A stretch of DNA of 64,000 nucleotides from Oasisia sp. SBJ-2009 (GCA_964017155.1 OZ024857.1:15644915-15708914), one strand, 5' to 3'; positions 35,510-47,020 are shown, numbered from the stretch's first letter. The notes: generated by a model not told the origin, from the letters alone. Translations and numbers: made by a program.

Positions 35510-36078
35510 TCACCTGTTCTTGCTTACCTCTGCCCTGTCTATTGGACATGTCCAGGGGCTCATTATCACCAGGATGTGATTGTTTTGTGAGTAGTTCAAA
35601 GCAGCTATTGTATTTACTTTGACATTGCCCACAGGGTTTCTGTTTTGACACCTACTAAAAAGGCAAGTTTTTTATATAGCGCAGTATCCAGTCCTCAGGA
35701 CCGTTCAAAGCACTTTACACTTTACTTCCCTGACAGACCTGTTCACTCAGATGCCATCTCAGCTTCTCTGGGAAGCATCCAGCCATATGCTACAATTAAT
35801 GCTCAAAGGCTGCTCGTACGCATATCGTACTCATTTATACAGCTGTGTGAACTGGAGCAAGGTAGAGTGGAAAAAACTTACCCAAGGTTTTAACACCGCA
35901 GTACAGGATTCGAACTCGTAGTCGAGAGTCCGAAGCTCTACGCCTGAGCCATTGCGCTCTACATTGTTACTGTCCTGACTAGTGGACTAGCTGGAGGTTG
36001 GATTAACACTTCTGTGTCTTCTCTGGTCAAACTCCCATTGTTGTTTTAACCACCCTAACACTTGTCTCATTAGTACTC
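35510..36078. repeat. Dispersed repeat, copy split by a SINE
   Basis: Second copy of the 34408-34680 repeat. It matches up to CACCTACT at about 35655 and resumes at ATTGTTACTGTCCTGAC (35963), so the SINE at 35656-35962 inserted into it. Confidence 0.88.
35656..35962 (-). mobile_element. tRNA-derived SINE, near complete
   Basis: Read on the minus strand, it opens with a tRNA-like head holding an A-box-like TGGCTCAGGCGTAGAGC and a B-box-like GAGTTCGAATCCTG, the internal RNA polymerase III promoter. A body follows with CCTTGGGTAAG, CTGTATAAATGAGTAC and AGGGAAGTAAAGTGTAAAG. The tail is CTGCGCTATATAAAAAACTT, resembling an L2-like LINE 3' end, the likely source of its mobilising enzyme. Related copies: 40385-40470 (head), 51566-51880, 52376-52424 (head) and 63190-63450. 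Confidence 0.85.
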
Positions 36079-36102
36079 TGAGTATTTACTATGATACTTA
36101 GT

Positions 36103-36330
36103 CTAAAGGCCCTACGCGGGCTGGAAATCTGAGCCCGCAGCCCGCCCCGCACATTACAATTCAGGCCGCCCTGCATATTGTGCACCTCCTGGCCCGCAGC
36201 CCGCCCCGCAGTAACTTGGCCCGCGACTAGCCCGCACCTCTAATTTTGGCACACCCTGGCCCGCAGCCCACCCAGCAGTTCGGCCCACAGTAATTGATCA
36301 CAGCTCAGCCCGCAACATATAACAGATTGA
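36103..36330 (-). mobile_element. hAT terminal region with GC-rich subterminal repeats
   Basis: GGCCCTACGCGGGCTGG followed by several CCCGCAGCCCGCCCCGCA-type units. GGCCCTACGCGGGC-like ends and repeated GCCCGC motifs are characteristic of a hAT transposon terminus where transposase binds. It lies about 340 bp beyond the stop codon of the hAT pseudogene, the expected place for the 3' end. The matching 5' terminus is not visible near 40.3 kb. Confidence 0.65.
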
Positions 36331-36445
36331 ACAGATACCATTGTATAATTAAACATAACTAATATTTATTGATATCACAGTTTACTACACTACATGTAGA
36401 CAAAAAACTAGACAAGCAGTGTGCATGCAAGCATACATTGTCAAT

Positions 36446-39400
36446 TCAGTGGCGGTTGTTGTTGATCAACAACATGTCATTAACGCTTGATGTGCTCAAA
36501 GCAGCACGGCGCTGTGACACAACCTGGCCTGCCACGCTGAAGTGTCGCTCCGATGTAGCACTTGTGGCCATGACACACAGGTTGTCTTTGGTGAGCCTGG
36601 CCACCTTGGGGAGTTTGCCGCTGTTGGCCTTCCACCAGGGCAAGGGATCTGAAACAATTGAACGTAACAGTTCTATACAAATTGTAGGTAGTTAATAACT
36701 AGTTATTACTGAATAGTGATACAACTAAACTGGTGCAGATTTTCATCGTGCATATTGCATAATGCACAAAACTGCATATCGCACACTACTACTACATAAT
36801 ATGCAAATTAGGCACATAGCCACTAATTAGCCAATAGCCACATACATTATGCAATGCAATCTTTATATTTGAATACGTAACAAGTTTGTACAGATACTTT
36901 TAGGTAGTACTTGTTAGGTACTTATTGTACTACTTAACTATTAATATCTAGTAAAAGGTATTCAGTTATAAAAAATTACATGGAATGCAATGAGCAACTA
37001 TAGTTAAGACTTTTTATGTGGGACAATGCTCCTTGTTTATAAGGAATCATGACTCGTTTGCTGTGTGTGACAAAGCATATATGTGTTTGTAAAAGAGCTT
37101 GTATTCAGCCAAACATATACACTGTATACACATAATAACACAATCCACATAATTCATAAAAATCCAGATACAATGTAAATGGTGTGTATTATGCCAAATA
37201 ATTATAATACCAAAGTAAACCTAAACAGCAAAGGTGGGTGAAAGCAACCACCACATATAGATACGTGTTGAAACAACGGGAAAGCATCACAGCGGCCCAA
37301 AACCCCTGGTAAAAATAAGAGATTATAATTTTTATTCTCCAACATATCAAACAAATATCACACACACAGGTGTAGCTGGAGCAGGTGGGTGGGAACCTCA
37401 AACATAGCTGCCAATGCTATGAACACTAAATATATCGAAGAGCAGTAACCGCTAAAAGTATTGAGACAAAATTAGACAAATTACAAGTAGCATAAAACTC
37501 AATAACGAATGTCAATATGTGGTTACCTGTGTCTTCGTAAATTCGAACTGGAACAGTGCTGCTGCCTTTTATACCATTAGCTTATCACGTGGGAAGTCAT
37601 GTGACCCTGACTAGGTCACTGGAATTACCGTAAATGTTAGTCTAGGTTTGGAGCAATGCCCACATAAAAGGCATTTTACTTGCATCATAATGTCGTATTT
37701 TTATTTTGTGAAATTACATTGACATTGAAGACGTTAAATCAAATTAATGCTTAAGTTAAGTTGAATATACCTTGAGTGACCTGCCCAACACTCATGGTTT
37801 GGAATACCATGACCTTGTCAACCATTTCAACGGCATCTTCATTATCATCATCGAAATCATCAAAGGCTGTCCTTTGTCTCTTGGCAGAGGGCTCTTCCAC
37901 TGTCTCTGGCCTTTCTTCCTTTGGCAGGGTTGTCAGAAGATTTCCGATGTGCTTCAAGGTCTCGTTCTTTTGGCCTTCTGGCAGCACCTTCATGCTGCGC
38001 TGTCTTGGGTTAAAAAACACAGCCATCTGATGTAGAACGTGAGGCTTGTACTTGTCCTAGAACAATTACATTTACCATAAGGGGCACAGGAAAATAATGC
38101 TAACACTACACTATCAAGGGCTGAACAATATTACATTTACTTATCTGTCCTTAGGGATAAAGGTTTACAAAAACATTTGTGTGCAACCAAATTTATTTTA
38201 TTGCATTGTTATGTTAATTGTACTTATCGTATTAAAGCTTTATGATAAGTGCAGACAGGAGTCCTTGAAGACTTTCAGTTGGTCATTGTCAGAGGTACCA
38301 TGTATACAGTGAGGTTTGAGCCTCTGGACCCAGGGTATCACAAGGTGCAGGGCGGGATATTTGCTGGCCTCCAGCTTCGCAGTAGCAATCTTGAACATCT
38401 GCACCAATATATATATATATATATATATATTATATACAGTTATACATATATAAATATATAGATATAATGTGTACAATATGTTCCCACAATATAAATACAT
38501 AATAAAATGTGACGAGGAATTATCGAAACATTTTGCCGAATATTTCCACTTGATTTTGATTTATATTACTTTATATTTTATCAGTCACACTTTTTCTTCA
38601 AATTCTATTTTGTTTAACCAGCAAGCTTCAATTTACAATAACTCCTCACATCAACAAAAGACGACACACAATAAAAATTCTTTCTAACGTACTTTCAGGA
38701 ATTCCGTCAGCTCCTTCAGCAGGCTGATGTCTAGATTGGCTACGCGGCGTAATTCACCAGGGGCGTGCTTTGCCAGGATCTCAGTCACCTCTGTGTGCAT
38801 GTGGAGCATTAACTGCAGCATGTCGTACTTGGAATTCCATCTTTATGAAAAGAATTACAGTTGGTTGTGGTTATAAATGCCTGATGGTGATAAGTAGACC
38901 TGGGGATGCATATATTTTCATGAGTATGCACACAAATATAAGTACATTTATTGAAATATAGCATATCATTCAACACACGTATGTTGCACATTGCACAAGG
39001 GCATTGTTGCAACTGGCTGATGTCAAGTGGGTTGGTCTTCACTCTCTAACATCAAGGACTTTTCCTCTCTAGCTGATTGGCTCTTTATAGACTAGACATT
39101 AGACACCCTTGTGGTTTGATGAAACAAACAGATTTATGGCCTGAATTGCCAGACTCCAATCATTGTTTGATGATCAGGGTCACTCAACAGTATTTTTGAC
39201 TGGGAAATATATCGCCTGATGGTTTCGTGGTCTGGCATTTATTGACCTAACAATAATTTATTCATTTTACCTTGTTTCGCAACATTGTGTCAGTCACTTG
39301 GGGAGTAGATTGGACAGGCCTGTTTTCTTGAAATATCTCACTGCTCCTTTGACGGCATTCAGCAGTGCAGTTACCTAATGGGCAGTCCTTCTTCTCATCA

Positions 39401-40291
39401 AACATGTTTCGTAGAACATTGTTCAGAACATGCGCAGGGCAGTCGAGGCGCTCCTCATCGCGAAGCACAGATATCATGTTTGATCCACGATCTGAAACAC
39501 ATTAAAATACAAGAGTGGTGAATGGATGAGTGTGGAAAGCTGGAATCCAGCATTCCCATCTCTGCCAGCTGCTACAGTGACTTGGTTTCAAGAAATATGA
39601 TATGATGCTTCCTTGTAATGTGGAAAGTACAAACTTTGTTTCCTTGCACAGCAGAACAAATTACATAAAAACACTTTGTGATTAATTGTTATATGTTTAA
39701 AAAAAACGACCTAACAGAATTATGCTATAAGCCATTACTCATGAAACTGTGTCTAGCTCCACAGTACCTGTTGTAAACACAACACTGCCAGCAGTGGCCT
39801 CTTCAATTTCTGAAGTCTCCAGGGTAGCAACTGTAGCACCTCGCACATTGTCCCCTGTATTCTTTTTAGCTGCGTCGAACTCGTTGGTGCACAGCACTCT
39901 GCTCTGCAACTCCCACTCAGTGCTGATCCAGTGTGCTGTGATGGTTAAATAGCTTATTTTTTAATCATCAGTCCAAATGTCACTTGTAAATGAGACCCTA
40001 CCTCTGGCGAGTGCACCATTCAGGCTGGCCTGGACTTGCCCCCTCACCATGATGGCACGATCATGGACTCTGACTGTCGTTGGATGCGGATGCAAGTCAC
40101 TTGCACTTAGTGGCTCACTCGACCTGTGCTGCATGTCGAGCAGGACTTGCACCAGGCCCTGAAATCCCTCCCCACTCACACCATTGAATGGGCGTATGTC
40201 ATTACAGATTAATTTAACACATGCTGCTGTGACAGCATTCTTGTCAGCCCTGCCAACAAGCTTCTTCAGTTTTGCCAGTGAAACATGTCAC
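36446..40291 (-). pseudogene. hAT-family transposase, multi-exon, inactivated
   Basis: Minus-strand exons inferred from frame plus splice signals: about 40285-39768 (NDIRPFNGV, RVSFTSDIWTDD, then SYLTITAHWI; donor CAG/GTACTG), 39494-39271 (acceptor TTTCAG; DRGSNMISVLRDEERLDCPA), 38840-38693 (RWNSKYDMLQLM), 38398-about 38253 (ATAKLEASKYPALHLV), 38056-37771 (acceptor CTAG; KPHVLHQMAVFFNPRQRS; donor CAAG/GTATAT) and 36648-36446 (acceptor TTTCAG; LPWWKANSGKLP, then TSATSERHFSVAG, the hAT dimerisation block, and a stop). In the family these make a cut-and-paste enzyme with an RNase-H fold (DDE) core split by an alpha-helical insert. Lesions are a TAA at 39961 right after IWTDD, a frameshift near 39380 and a TGA near 39295. 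The BED zinc finger exon is not seen. Confidence 0.88.
38406..38431. repeat. (TA)n in hAT intron
   Basis: Short TA run directly upstream (minus strand) of the fourth visible hAT exon, in the place of the intron 3' end. It may have displaced the original polypyrimidine tract. Confidence 0.8.
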
Positions 40292-40384
40292 CTGTAATGT
40301 TAAGATAACGTTATTCATAATAATACTAAGTACTAGATCCCCAGAATTAATACCTACTCCACTACAATTGGCCTGACTGGTGGA

Positions 40385-40470
40385 CAGGATACACTGCAGC
40401 ACAGGATTCAAATCTGGGTACTCATAGTCAAGAGTCCGAAGCTCTATCCCTGAGCCATTGTGCTCTACAA
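40385..40470 (-). mobile_element. SINE head fragment
   Basis: Minus strand carries the tRNA-like head of the SINE family: AATGGCTCAGGGATAGAGCT and a B-box-like GATTTGAATCCTG, with no body. A CCTGACTGGTGGACAGG piece beside it resembles the 34408 repeat. Confidence 0.7.
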
Positions 40471-40599
40471 AATGTGGTAGTGGACCCATGGCCACAGAAT
40501 TTAATGTATTTAGCTGGATAGTGATTTATCTCCCATCACCCTTTCTGTTAGAAATGGTGGGGAGATCACAATGAGGACTATGGAGCTTAGGCTGTAATT

Positions 40600-41900
40600 A
40601 TCCTTGGGGGGGGACTGATGATGCCTTCCCCGGTTGTCACCATCAGGGGAATTGTGTTGTGCCACCCATGAGTATCGTCCCAGTTATTCTCTTGTGTCTT
40701 TTATTTCCTGCGGTAATCTGTCTGGCCTCGATTATCCATCTCTGTAGCCAGATCATCAAAGGTTTTAATCAGCTGGGTCTCACAGGATCATTGCTTACAG
40801 AATCTGTGATGTGCATCCGTTATAATGTTGTGTCACTAACGTGGCAGTTGATCTCCGCTTTCATGATATGCTCCAGCAGCCTGCAGCCGATGGAGGTGAG
40901 TGATATGGGGTGGTAGTTTGTGGCAAGGTTGTGATCTCCTTCTTTGAAAACAGGCTGGACTAGGGTATGCCTCCAGGTCTTGGGGACTTGGCAGGTGTGC
41001 AGTGATTTGGTGAAGAGAAGGTGAGAGCTGGAGCAATCCCTTCTGCTACCATTTGAAGAAGATGGCAGGGACCAGATGCTTCTCGTGGGTTGCCTTTTTT
41101 AGAAGTTTGAATACCCCAATTTTGCTGACGTGGATCTCTGGCATTCTTGGATATAGTCTAGCTTCTGGATCAGGCAAGTTGTTGTCTTCAGTGGTAAAAA
41201 CTTAGCAGAAGGGTTCATTCGGTGTGTTTGCTTTGGGCTAGCTGTCATCTGTAGTTAGTCCATTAGTCCAAGAATGACTTCTCATCTAGTGGGTTCTTAA
41301 TTGGTTTGCTTGGTGGAGTCCAAGGTCTTTGACCTTATCCAGGAACAGGCGGTTTTCAGTCCTGTGATATCTGTCCTTGCTGTGCTTTGTTCCTTGTATG
41401 TTGTTTGTCTCCCAGTCAATGTCAAGAAGGTTTAGATCACCTCCAGTCCAGATGATGTTGTTTTCTTTGGGAGAACTAGTGTCTCGGACCTTCATCAAGT
41501 AAGCCGTCTGGTTTTCGGTGGTTGCCGATGGTGGTCAATACAAGGAGGCTACTATGAGACTCTCATTCCTCTTCTCCACCTGTATCTGTACAGTGACAGA
41601 CTCAGTCTCAGAGGTCGAGGTTGTTGGATTTCATGACAAGGTTTTCTTGGTTGGACAGCCAGTTCAGCCTGTCCTTTCGAAAGACGTTGTAATTTGCTGG
41701 GAATACTTCAGCATCAGTCACGTCCAGTCTAAGCCACATTTCTGATCCTAGGATTATATCTGGATTTGTGGCTTGGAGCAGGTCCCAAAATTCTGCCTAA
41801 TTTGGTCTCAGGCTCTGGAAGTTGATTACCAATGTCCTTAGTGTTTGGTTTGCCTTTACTTGTGCTGTGGTCACGCTGGCGGAAGACGAGTCGCTGGGAA
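40600..41900 (-). mobile_element. LINE 5' half: endonuclease and start of reverse transcriptase
   Basis: Minus strand, from upstream: LRTLVINFQSLRPNQAEFW (about 41840), an endonuclease opening. Next, IIWTGGDLNLLDIDWETNN (41400-41470) holds the GDxN metal-site block. Then PALTFLFTKSLHTCQVPKTW and PVFKEGDHNLATNYHPISL (about 40840-41030, in a shifted frame) give the start of the polymerase. It resembles jockey/CR1-group LINEs. It breaks off near 40600, before the catalytic palm, next to a SINE head. Many frameshifts and stops. Confidence 0.8.
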
Positions 41901-42690
41901 GGGTGCTGAGTGAGAAGTTCAATTTATGTTGACGAAAGCCATATACATGGTGATTTTGGAGAGAAAATATGAAATTAACATATTTTACAGGCAGTCCTAT
42001 CTGAAACAATGTGCAGAAATTTTGTTTAATTTCATCCACACATTTATTTTTTGGATACATTTAAAAAGTGCACCCTACTTCACCGAGCATCAAAACAGTA
42101 AGCAGGTGACAGTTTCAAAATGCCTAATCTGGCACATCTCCACACTGCACAAAGTTTCTTGTGTGCCATATATGAATAAATTACCCAATTTGCCAGAGAG
42201 CCCAATATGTGTGTTGTAAAAAATATCACATACAACCTGTTGTTATGTTGCAGTTAGAGTTATGCTGATTGTTTTCCCTTTTCCCTATTAAACAACTGTA
42301 AACATACATGATACATGACCTTAAAGTGTGAATTCTTCAAAGGCCAGATGTCTTAATGAGTTCAATTGGAAAGTAATACACAAGGCAATTATAAGGCACT
42401 AAATACCTGTGCCTGACTGAGTAGAGATCAAGTCTGAAAACAGCACCTGCTGTGTTCTGGATCTTTGGTGTGATTCCCTGTAGTTACTCTACCAAGGTGT
42501 CTTTAGTACCTCATCTTGGCCTCTTCCCATGTGTCTAATTAGCTAAAATGATAGATTAGTCACCCTGCTGTACTGTGATTGGTCCATTTTGAATCCATTC
42601 ACTGTCATCTTCTGAACGGTTTTCACCATCATCTCCTGAAGGAACGGATTCTTCATAAATGCCCTTGAAACATACACACAGTTTTCAGTT
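41901..42690. other. No recognisable feature
   Basis: AT-rich DNA between two minus-strand LINE fragments. Nothing identified. Confidence 0.4.
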
Positions 42691-42823
42691 TTATTTCACG
42701 ACACCTTTATATTTCTGGTTAATTTGCTGGAGTCTTTGATTCCTTTCTTCACTGCCAGATGCAGTAAATGACAAACACAGCCTGCCAGATGAATGTCCAC
42801 AACTTGTCTCTGCACAAATGAAA

Positions 42824-43720
42824 TCACTCCCTTGCGAATTTAGCCAAGATGTTATTAGGCGAGCCCCAACCTCTTCTAACCAAGTATCGGCCATATTCAA
42901 CTTTGTACAAAGTGAATCCAAGTATTTTATACTGTGGCTGTGTCTTTGCCGTCCTAACACTGTCCGGCAGTCCATTCCACAGAGCGGCTGCTGCTACGGC
43001 AAAACGGCGATCACCGTGAGTGACTGTCTGCGATGCAGGTAGTGTCAGCAGTGGCAAAGACGCAGACCTCAGTCGGCGATTGGGTTGACGACGTGACAGT
43101 AGTTCCGCGAGGTAACACGGTGCTTGTTCATGCATAACCGAATAAACAAACATAAGCACTTTGTATGTCGGGCGCACACAAATTGGTAGCCAGTGCAGAT
43201 GTTGCAGCACTGGCGTGATGTGGTCGTACTTTCTAGTGCGGCCGACGAGCCGGGCAGCGCAGTTTTGCACACGTTGCAAACGCTGCAGCGTTGTCTGCGG
43301 AAGGCCGTATAGCAGTGCATTCGCGTAGTCGAGGCATGCAGTGACAAGCGCGTGTACTAGGGTTTTGCACGCTTTATCAGTGATGCTTGACCGGATTTGT
43401 CCGATGTTGCGGATCTGGTGATAGCAAGACTTTGCTATCTGAGCAACCTGCGCTTGCATAGTGAGTCCACTGTCGAGTATGACTCCAAGGTTTCGTACAG
43501 AAGGTTTAGGTACAACTCGATGTCCATCAATTGTCACGGAAATGTTACAAGGCAAATCGTTTTGTTTTGTTTTTGTTAAGAAGATGACTGCCTCTGACTT
43601 CTCAGTGTTCAACTTAAGTTGGTTCTTTCCATACCAGTCAGTCACCTCCGTCAAACATTGTTCGATCTTTGTAATGGCTTCTGTGATTGGCTGGTTATGT
43701 TTCACTGCCATATAATAATG
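42824..43720 (-). mobile_element. L2-like LINE 3' half, longest open frame
   Basis: An open minus-strand frame of 295 residues, the longest credible frame in the window. It begins MAVKHNQPI, the position right after the YADDTQLY box in L2 elements. It then reads QLKLNTEKSEAVIFLTK, VRNLGVILDSGLTM, RLQRVQNCAARLVG, DHITPVLQHLHWLPI, RFAVAAAALWNGLPDSVR and a diverged C-terminus. This is the thumb and C-terminal region of ORF2; the catalytic YADD and endonuclease are missing. Its lack of stops suggests a fairly recent insertion compared with the L2 copy at 22.4-25.9 kb. The 5' truncation point is near 43720. Confidence 0.9.
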
Positions 43721-43905
43721 GTAATGGGAGCCTGCTGTGCTTTGCTCGGTTTATGGAGCGAGAGATAGCAAGAAACACGTGGGTGGAAAATGGCAATGCC
43801 CTTTAATTACACAAGTAAAGAGAAGACATAGTATATAAGACTATGAGCATTGCCGTTGGCCTAGATAAATAAAGCAAATCCCCTTAAAAGCATATAGATG
43901 TCATG
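43721..43905 (+). other. Possible solo LTR-like fragment
   Basis: Contains CACGTG, then TATATAAGAC at about 43831 and AATAAAGC at about 43867, an order like an LTR promoter and polyadenylation site. No second copy, target duplication or TG/CA ends were found. Confidence 0.25.
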
Positions 43906-44038
43906 TTTGTCATTGGGGATTGCACGAAAAATTATCTAAGCAACTAGCTACCTAAGCAAAATAAATGTGGGGGCCAGACACCACCTAACAACCCCCACAC
44001 AACAGCCAGTCCAGGAGACCGACTTTAACGCATACATG

Positions 44039-44320
44039 GATGTGGAACATTTCAACACCAACCTGGGCCGACCACCTGTGCACGCCCAACAAAATGTATG
44101 GTCTCCAACAGCCTGTGCATGCATGCCGGCTTGAAAACGGAAAAGGGTGTGGCATACACATCATCACCCTGGACCGACTACAATGCACGCCCAACAAAAA
44201 ACGCGTGGTCTACAACAGCCAGTTCAAGCAGACAAGTGCAAAGCAGATATGTGTGTGGAACACAACAACAGCACCACGTGCCGACCACATGTGCAACCCA
44301 ATGTTTACAAGTTAGTGGGT
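44039..44320. repeat. Three-unit tandem repeat of about 105-110 bp
   Basis: Units starting near 44039, 44149 and 44252 share GTGTGGAACA/GTGTGGCATA, a GCCGACCAC or GACCGACTAC block, TGCACGCCCAACAAAA and TGGTCTxCAACAGCC in order. They are imperfect and the third is partial. Frames over this array on both strands are translations of the repeat. Confidence 0.75.
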
Positions 44321-45582
44321 GCTGTGAGCAAAATGTATTTAATCCCTGCTGGATTAAATCCATATCTTAATAATTGTGATAACCAATATAGTTCTCCCAT
44401 GTTTTGATGTTATGTTGCATGAGATAACAGAAGCTCCTTTAAAGGTGTCATGTTTCTTGCACGATCAACAGGAGCCTATTGCAAGAGTCCCCAAACCAAT
44501 GTTGCTTATCATATCAGATATCCCTCAAGTCATCTACTCTCTCAAGATATGAACTTTTGCAAAGACATCATTCTTAATAAAGCTGCATCGAGTAGGTCTG
44601 TAATGTTCACAAGTTGCAGTTCTTGTTGTATTACCCCACGACTACTTCCTCTATGTACCTTCATAGAAGAAGCGCTTTGGAATCTTCGGCATGATGCGCA
44701 AAAATGTGCGATTTGTTATTGTGCCATAGCATGCCGATCTTACATAAAGTGAGGAGCGTGCACATGTATTCTGCTGACATTGCAATTTTGCAAGATAATT
44801 AGCCGGCAAGCCATGCAGCAAGGAGTTGCAGTAATCTACTCTTGATGTTACTAAGGCATGGACAAGTGTCTTCGTTGCATCTGTGGTGAAATACTATTGG
44901 ATTCTCCCAACATTTCTCAGGTGGTAGTATCCTGTTCAACATACTGAATATACATGCTGACTCATACAATTAATTAAGTGTGATGACTTGGCATTAACTA
45001 CTGAAGCCAACACATTAAGATGTTTTTCACTGTACCAGTTGTCTGAGGCAAAACACCTAAGAGCAAGTGGAATAAAGTTACGAATCTCCATCAGAGAGTG
45101 ATAAATTAATACATTTCCTTAAAATACTTCAGTCAGTTTCACATGCTAATTCACCTTTTATGTTCTTCCAAGAGTTAAATCTAAGGCAAAGTCCCAATGA
45201 TTTCACATCACAGCAGGCCCATTAGTTGAACTTTACCATGTAACCTTCACACCTGCCTGTAGTCAGGATGTCCAGAATCTCTGCACAGGCATCATCTTGT
45301 GGCAGGAAGTTTAGAGTCAGTGGCTCATCACACACCTTTGTTCCATTGAATTCTACAAGAAACTACGTCTGCATAGAAGACAGTTGAAGGACATTTCAAA
45401 GATGCAAACTCTGTTCATGATTGATTATTGTATTTCCCTTTGAGTATGAATGTATGTGTTGGGTGCTGCCATCCTCCTGGTTGAAAAATCATTGTTTTTA
45501 TTTGCTTCTTACTCATTAGAATATATAGGTACTAATTTTTGTCAATACATTATGGAGAACGATTCCATGAAATGTCATAATA
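44321..45582. other. Mostly unassigned, some LINE-like DNA
   Basis: I see no clean gene. The minus strand around 44790-44900 reads DATKTLVHALVTSRVDYCNS and LLHGLPANYLA, the conserved 'LV.ALVTSR.DYCNSLL.GLP' segment of L2-like ORF2, so a decayed LINE piece lies there. Confidence 0.5.
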
Positions 45583-46130
45583 TTAACTATTGACATGCGA
45601 AATATGGGACAATTGTAAAAATTCAACACTGGGTGTAATTGCCATTTCATCTAAGGTTAAACAACATTCGCATTCTTGTGATTTCCACTGCTGCACTTTT
45701 AACTGTAATAAATTAAACACTTCATCTAGTACACCGGGTTCAAACACAACACCCTGCATTTTTCTCCACAACGTGCGCAATGATGGCAAGGGAAACTGTT
45801 GCTGTAACAACTGCTCATACCCAGTAGACCCACATGTGAAATGCAACTGCAAGGCTTTCGTTACAGTAATAGCACCCCATTTGCTACCTCACATGCTTTT
45901 CCTACCAAATGCACGTAGCTGATCATCAGTAAATAATTTATGCAAGGAAGCCATGCACTTTGTTACTGTTACTCATAAATTAATATTTCTCGCGTTTCAA
46001 GCGCTTCACTTGTTTCTGTGGTAGTTTCATTTTTATCAGCAATGCATGAAGTTTACGTTTTGATATGCTTAGCTCATCACGTGGTTGCAATATTTCGTGA
46101 GGACATGGCTTAGTTTCACTTGTGTCACCT
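45583..46130 (-). mobile_element. P-element/THAP9-like transposase fragment
   Basis: Minus strand: a Lys-rich segment (RKLHALLIKMKLPQKQVKRL, about 46000-46060) is followed by FTDDQLRAFGRKSM, a TGA at 45889, then KALQLHFTCGSTGYEQLL, FPLPSLRTLWRKMQGVVFEP and CECCLTLDEMAITPSVEF. This order matches P-element and THAP9 proteins, where a coiled coil leads into the RNase-H-like catalytic domain. The Asp of LTLDEM is the presumed first catalytic acid. It ends with a stop after SHISHVNS. The THAP DNA-binding domain is not recognised upstream. Possible exon pieces lie at 46380-46460 but are unproven. Confidence 0.82.
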
Positions 46131-46784
46131 ACAAGATAATTAAATGTTATGCAATTACTAATTAGCTCTGAAAGAAGTATTTTTTTAAATGATGACTTGA
46201 ATCACATAAAAAACATTAGCAGCATAACGTATAGCATAAGCATTCGTGCGTGCGAGCATGCGTGTGTGTGAGGTCAACTCCAGCATGCATATTAAATGCT
46301 TCTAGTGATGTGTCATCAATACCGTTTACACTGCCTACCTTTTCCGCTGTATACCACAGTCCATCCGGCAGTACAGTCACAAGACATGTCAACATGACGT
46401 GTCAAACAGTTGGTGTCATTCTGATATGAGCTACTAAAACATTCATCACTATCTGCAATACAACATGCATAATTCTCATTGCTATAAGTTTAAATATCTA
46501 ATTGTAAATATAATGTGTCAATGTTGCTTTCTGTTGTGTTTATTAACGTTCACATTCATACCGTGCGTGCGTGTGCAGCATGCACGTGCGCATGCGAGTG
46601 GATGTGGGTAAAAAACTGATTATGTGTGTATGCGTGTGTTTATGTATTTGAAATCTGTTATGATATGAATGGCACAGTTTGCACTGGTGCTAAAATATAC
46701 ACTGACATTCTACGTGAACATATGGTTTCATAACATATCATCATTGCCCCTTTATCTCTTTCTGTGACAAACTTGAACACGACT

Positions 46785-47020
46785 TATTAGCTCAACTGAC
46801 AATGTGTCGCCATCAGCAACCACTTTCCTGCTTGTCATCCACCTTTGGTGGGTCAAAGAAATTTGTTGGGACTGCATTCGGTTTTCATTTATGTTTCCCA
46901 TTAATGCTGTGTAATTCGAATTGGTTGGTTTCAAAGTGTGCCTAAAATTAAATAAATATACACGACGATATGAAATTATGCCATGAAGGTACTTTTTATG
47001 TTTACACATTTATTGTTTAC
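46785..47020 (-). repeat. Direct repeat, copy 1
   Basis: About 235 bp recurring at 48382-48615 with roughly 90 percent identity. Shared phrases are TTAGCTCAACTGACAATGTG, TTTGGTGGGTCAAAGAAA, GTAATTCGAATTGGTTGG and ATGAAATTATGCCATGAA. Minus-strand frame shows HTLKPTNSNYTAL. Because it sits just upstream of the P-like fragment (minus strand), it may be an exon of that transposon, but I cannot show this. Confidence 0.85.

Noticed and set aside
35890..35962. tRNA gene
   Set aside because: It has A- and B-box-like sequences but is the head of a SINE that recurs at several places, with a SINE body attached.
36369..36695. 108-aa plus-strand frame
   Set aside because: Shadow of the hAT C-terminal exon on the other strand.
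37751..38035. Plus-strand frames of 84-87 residues
   Set aside because: Antisense shadows of the hAT exon at 37771-38056.
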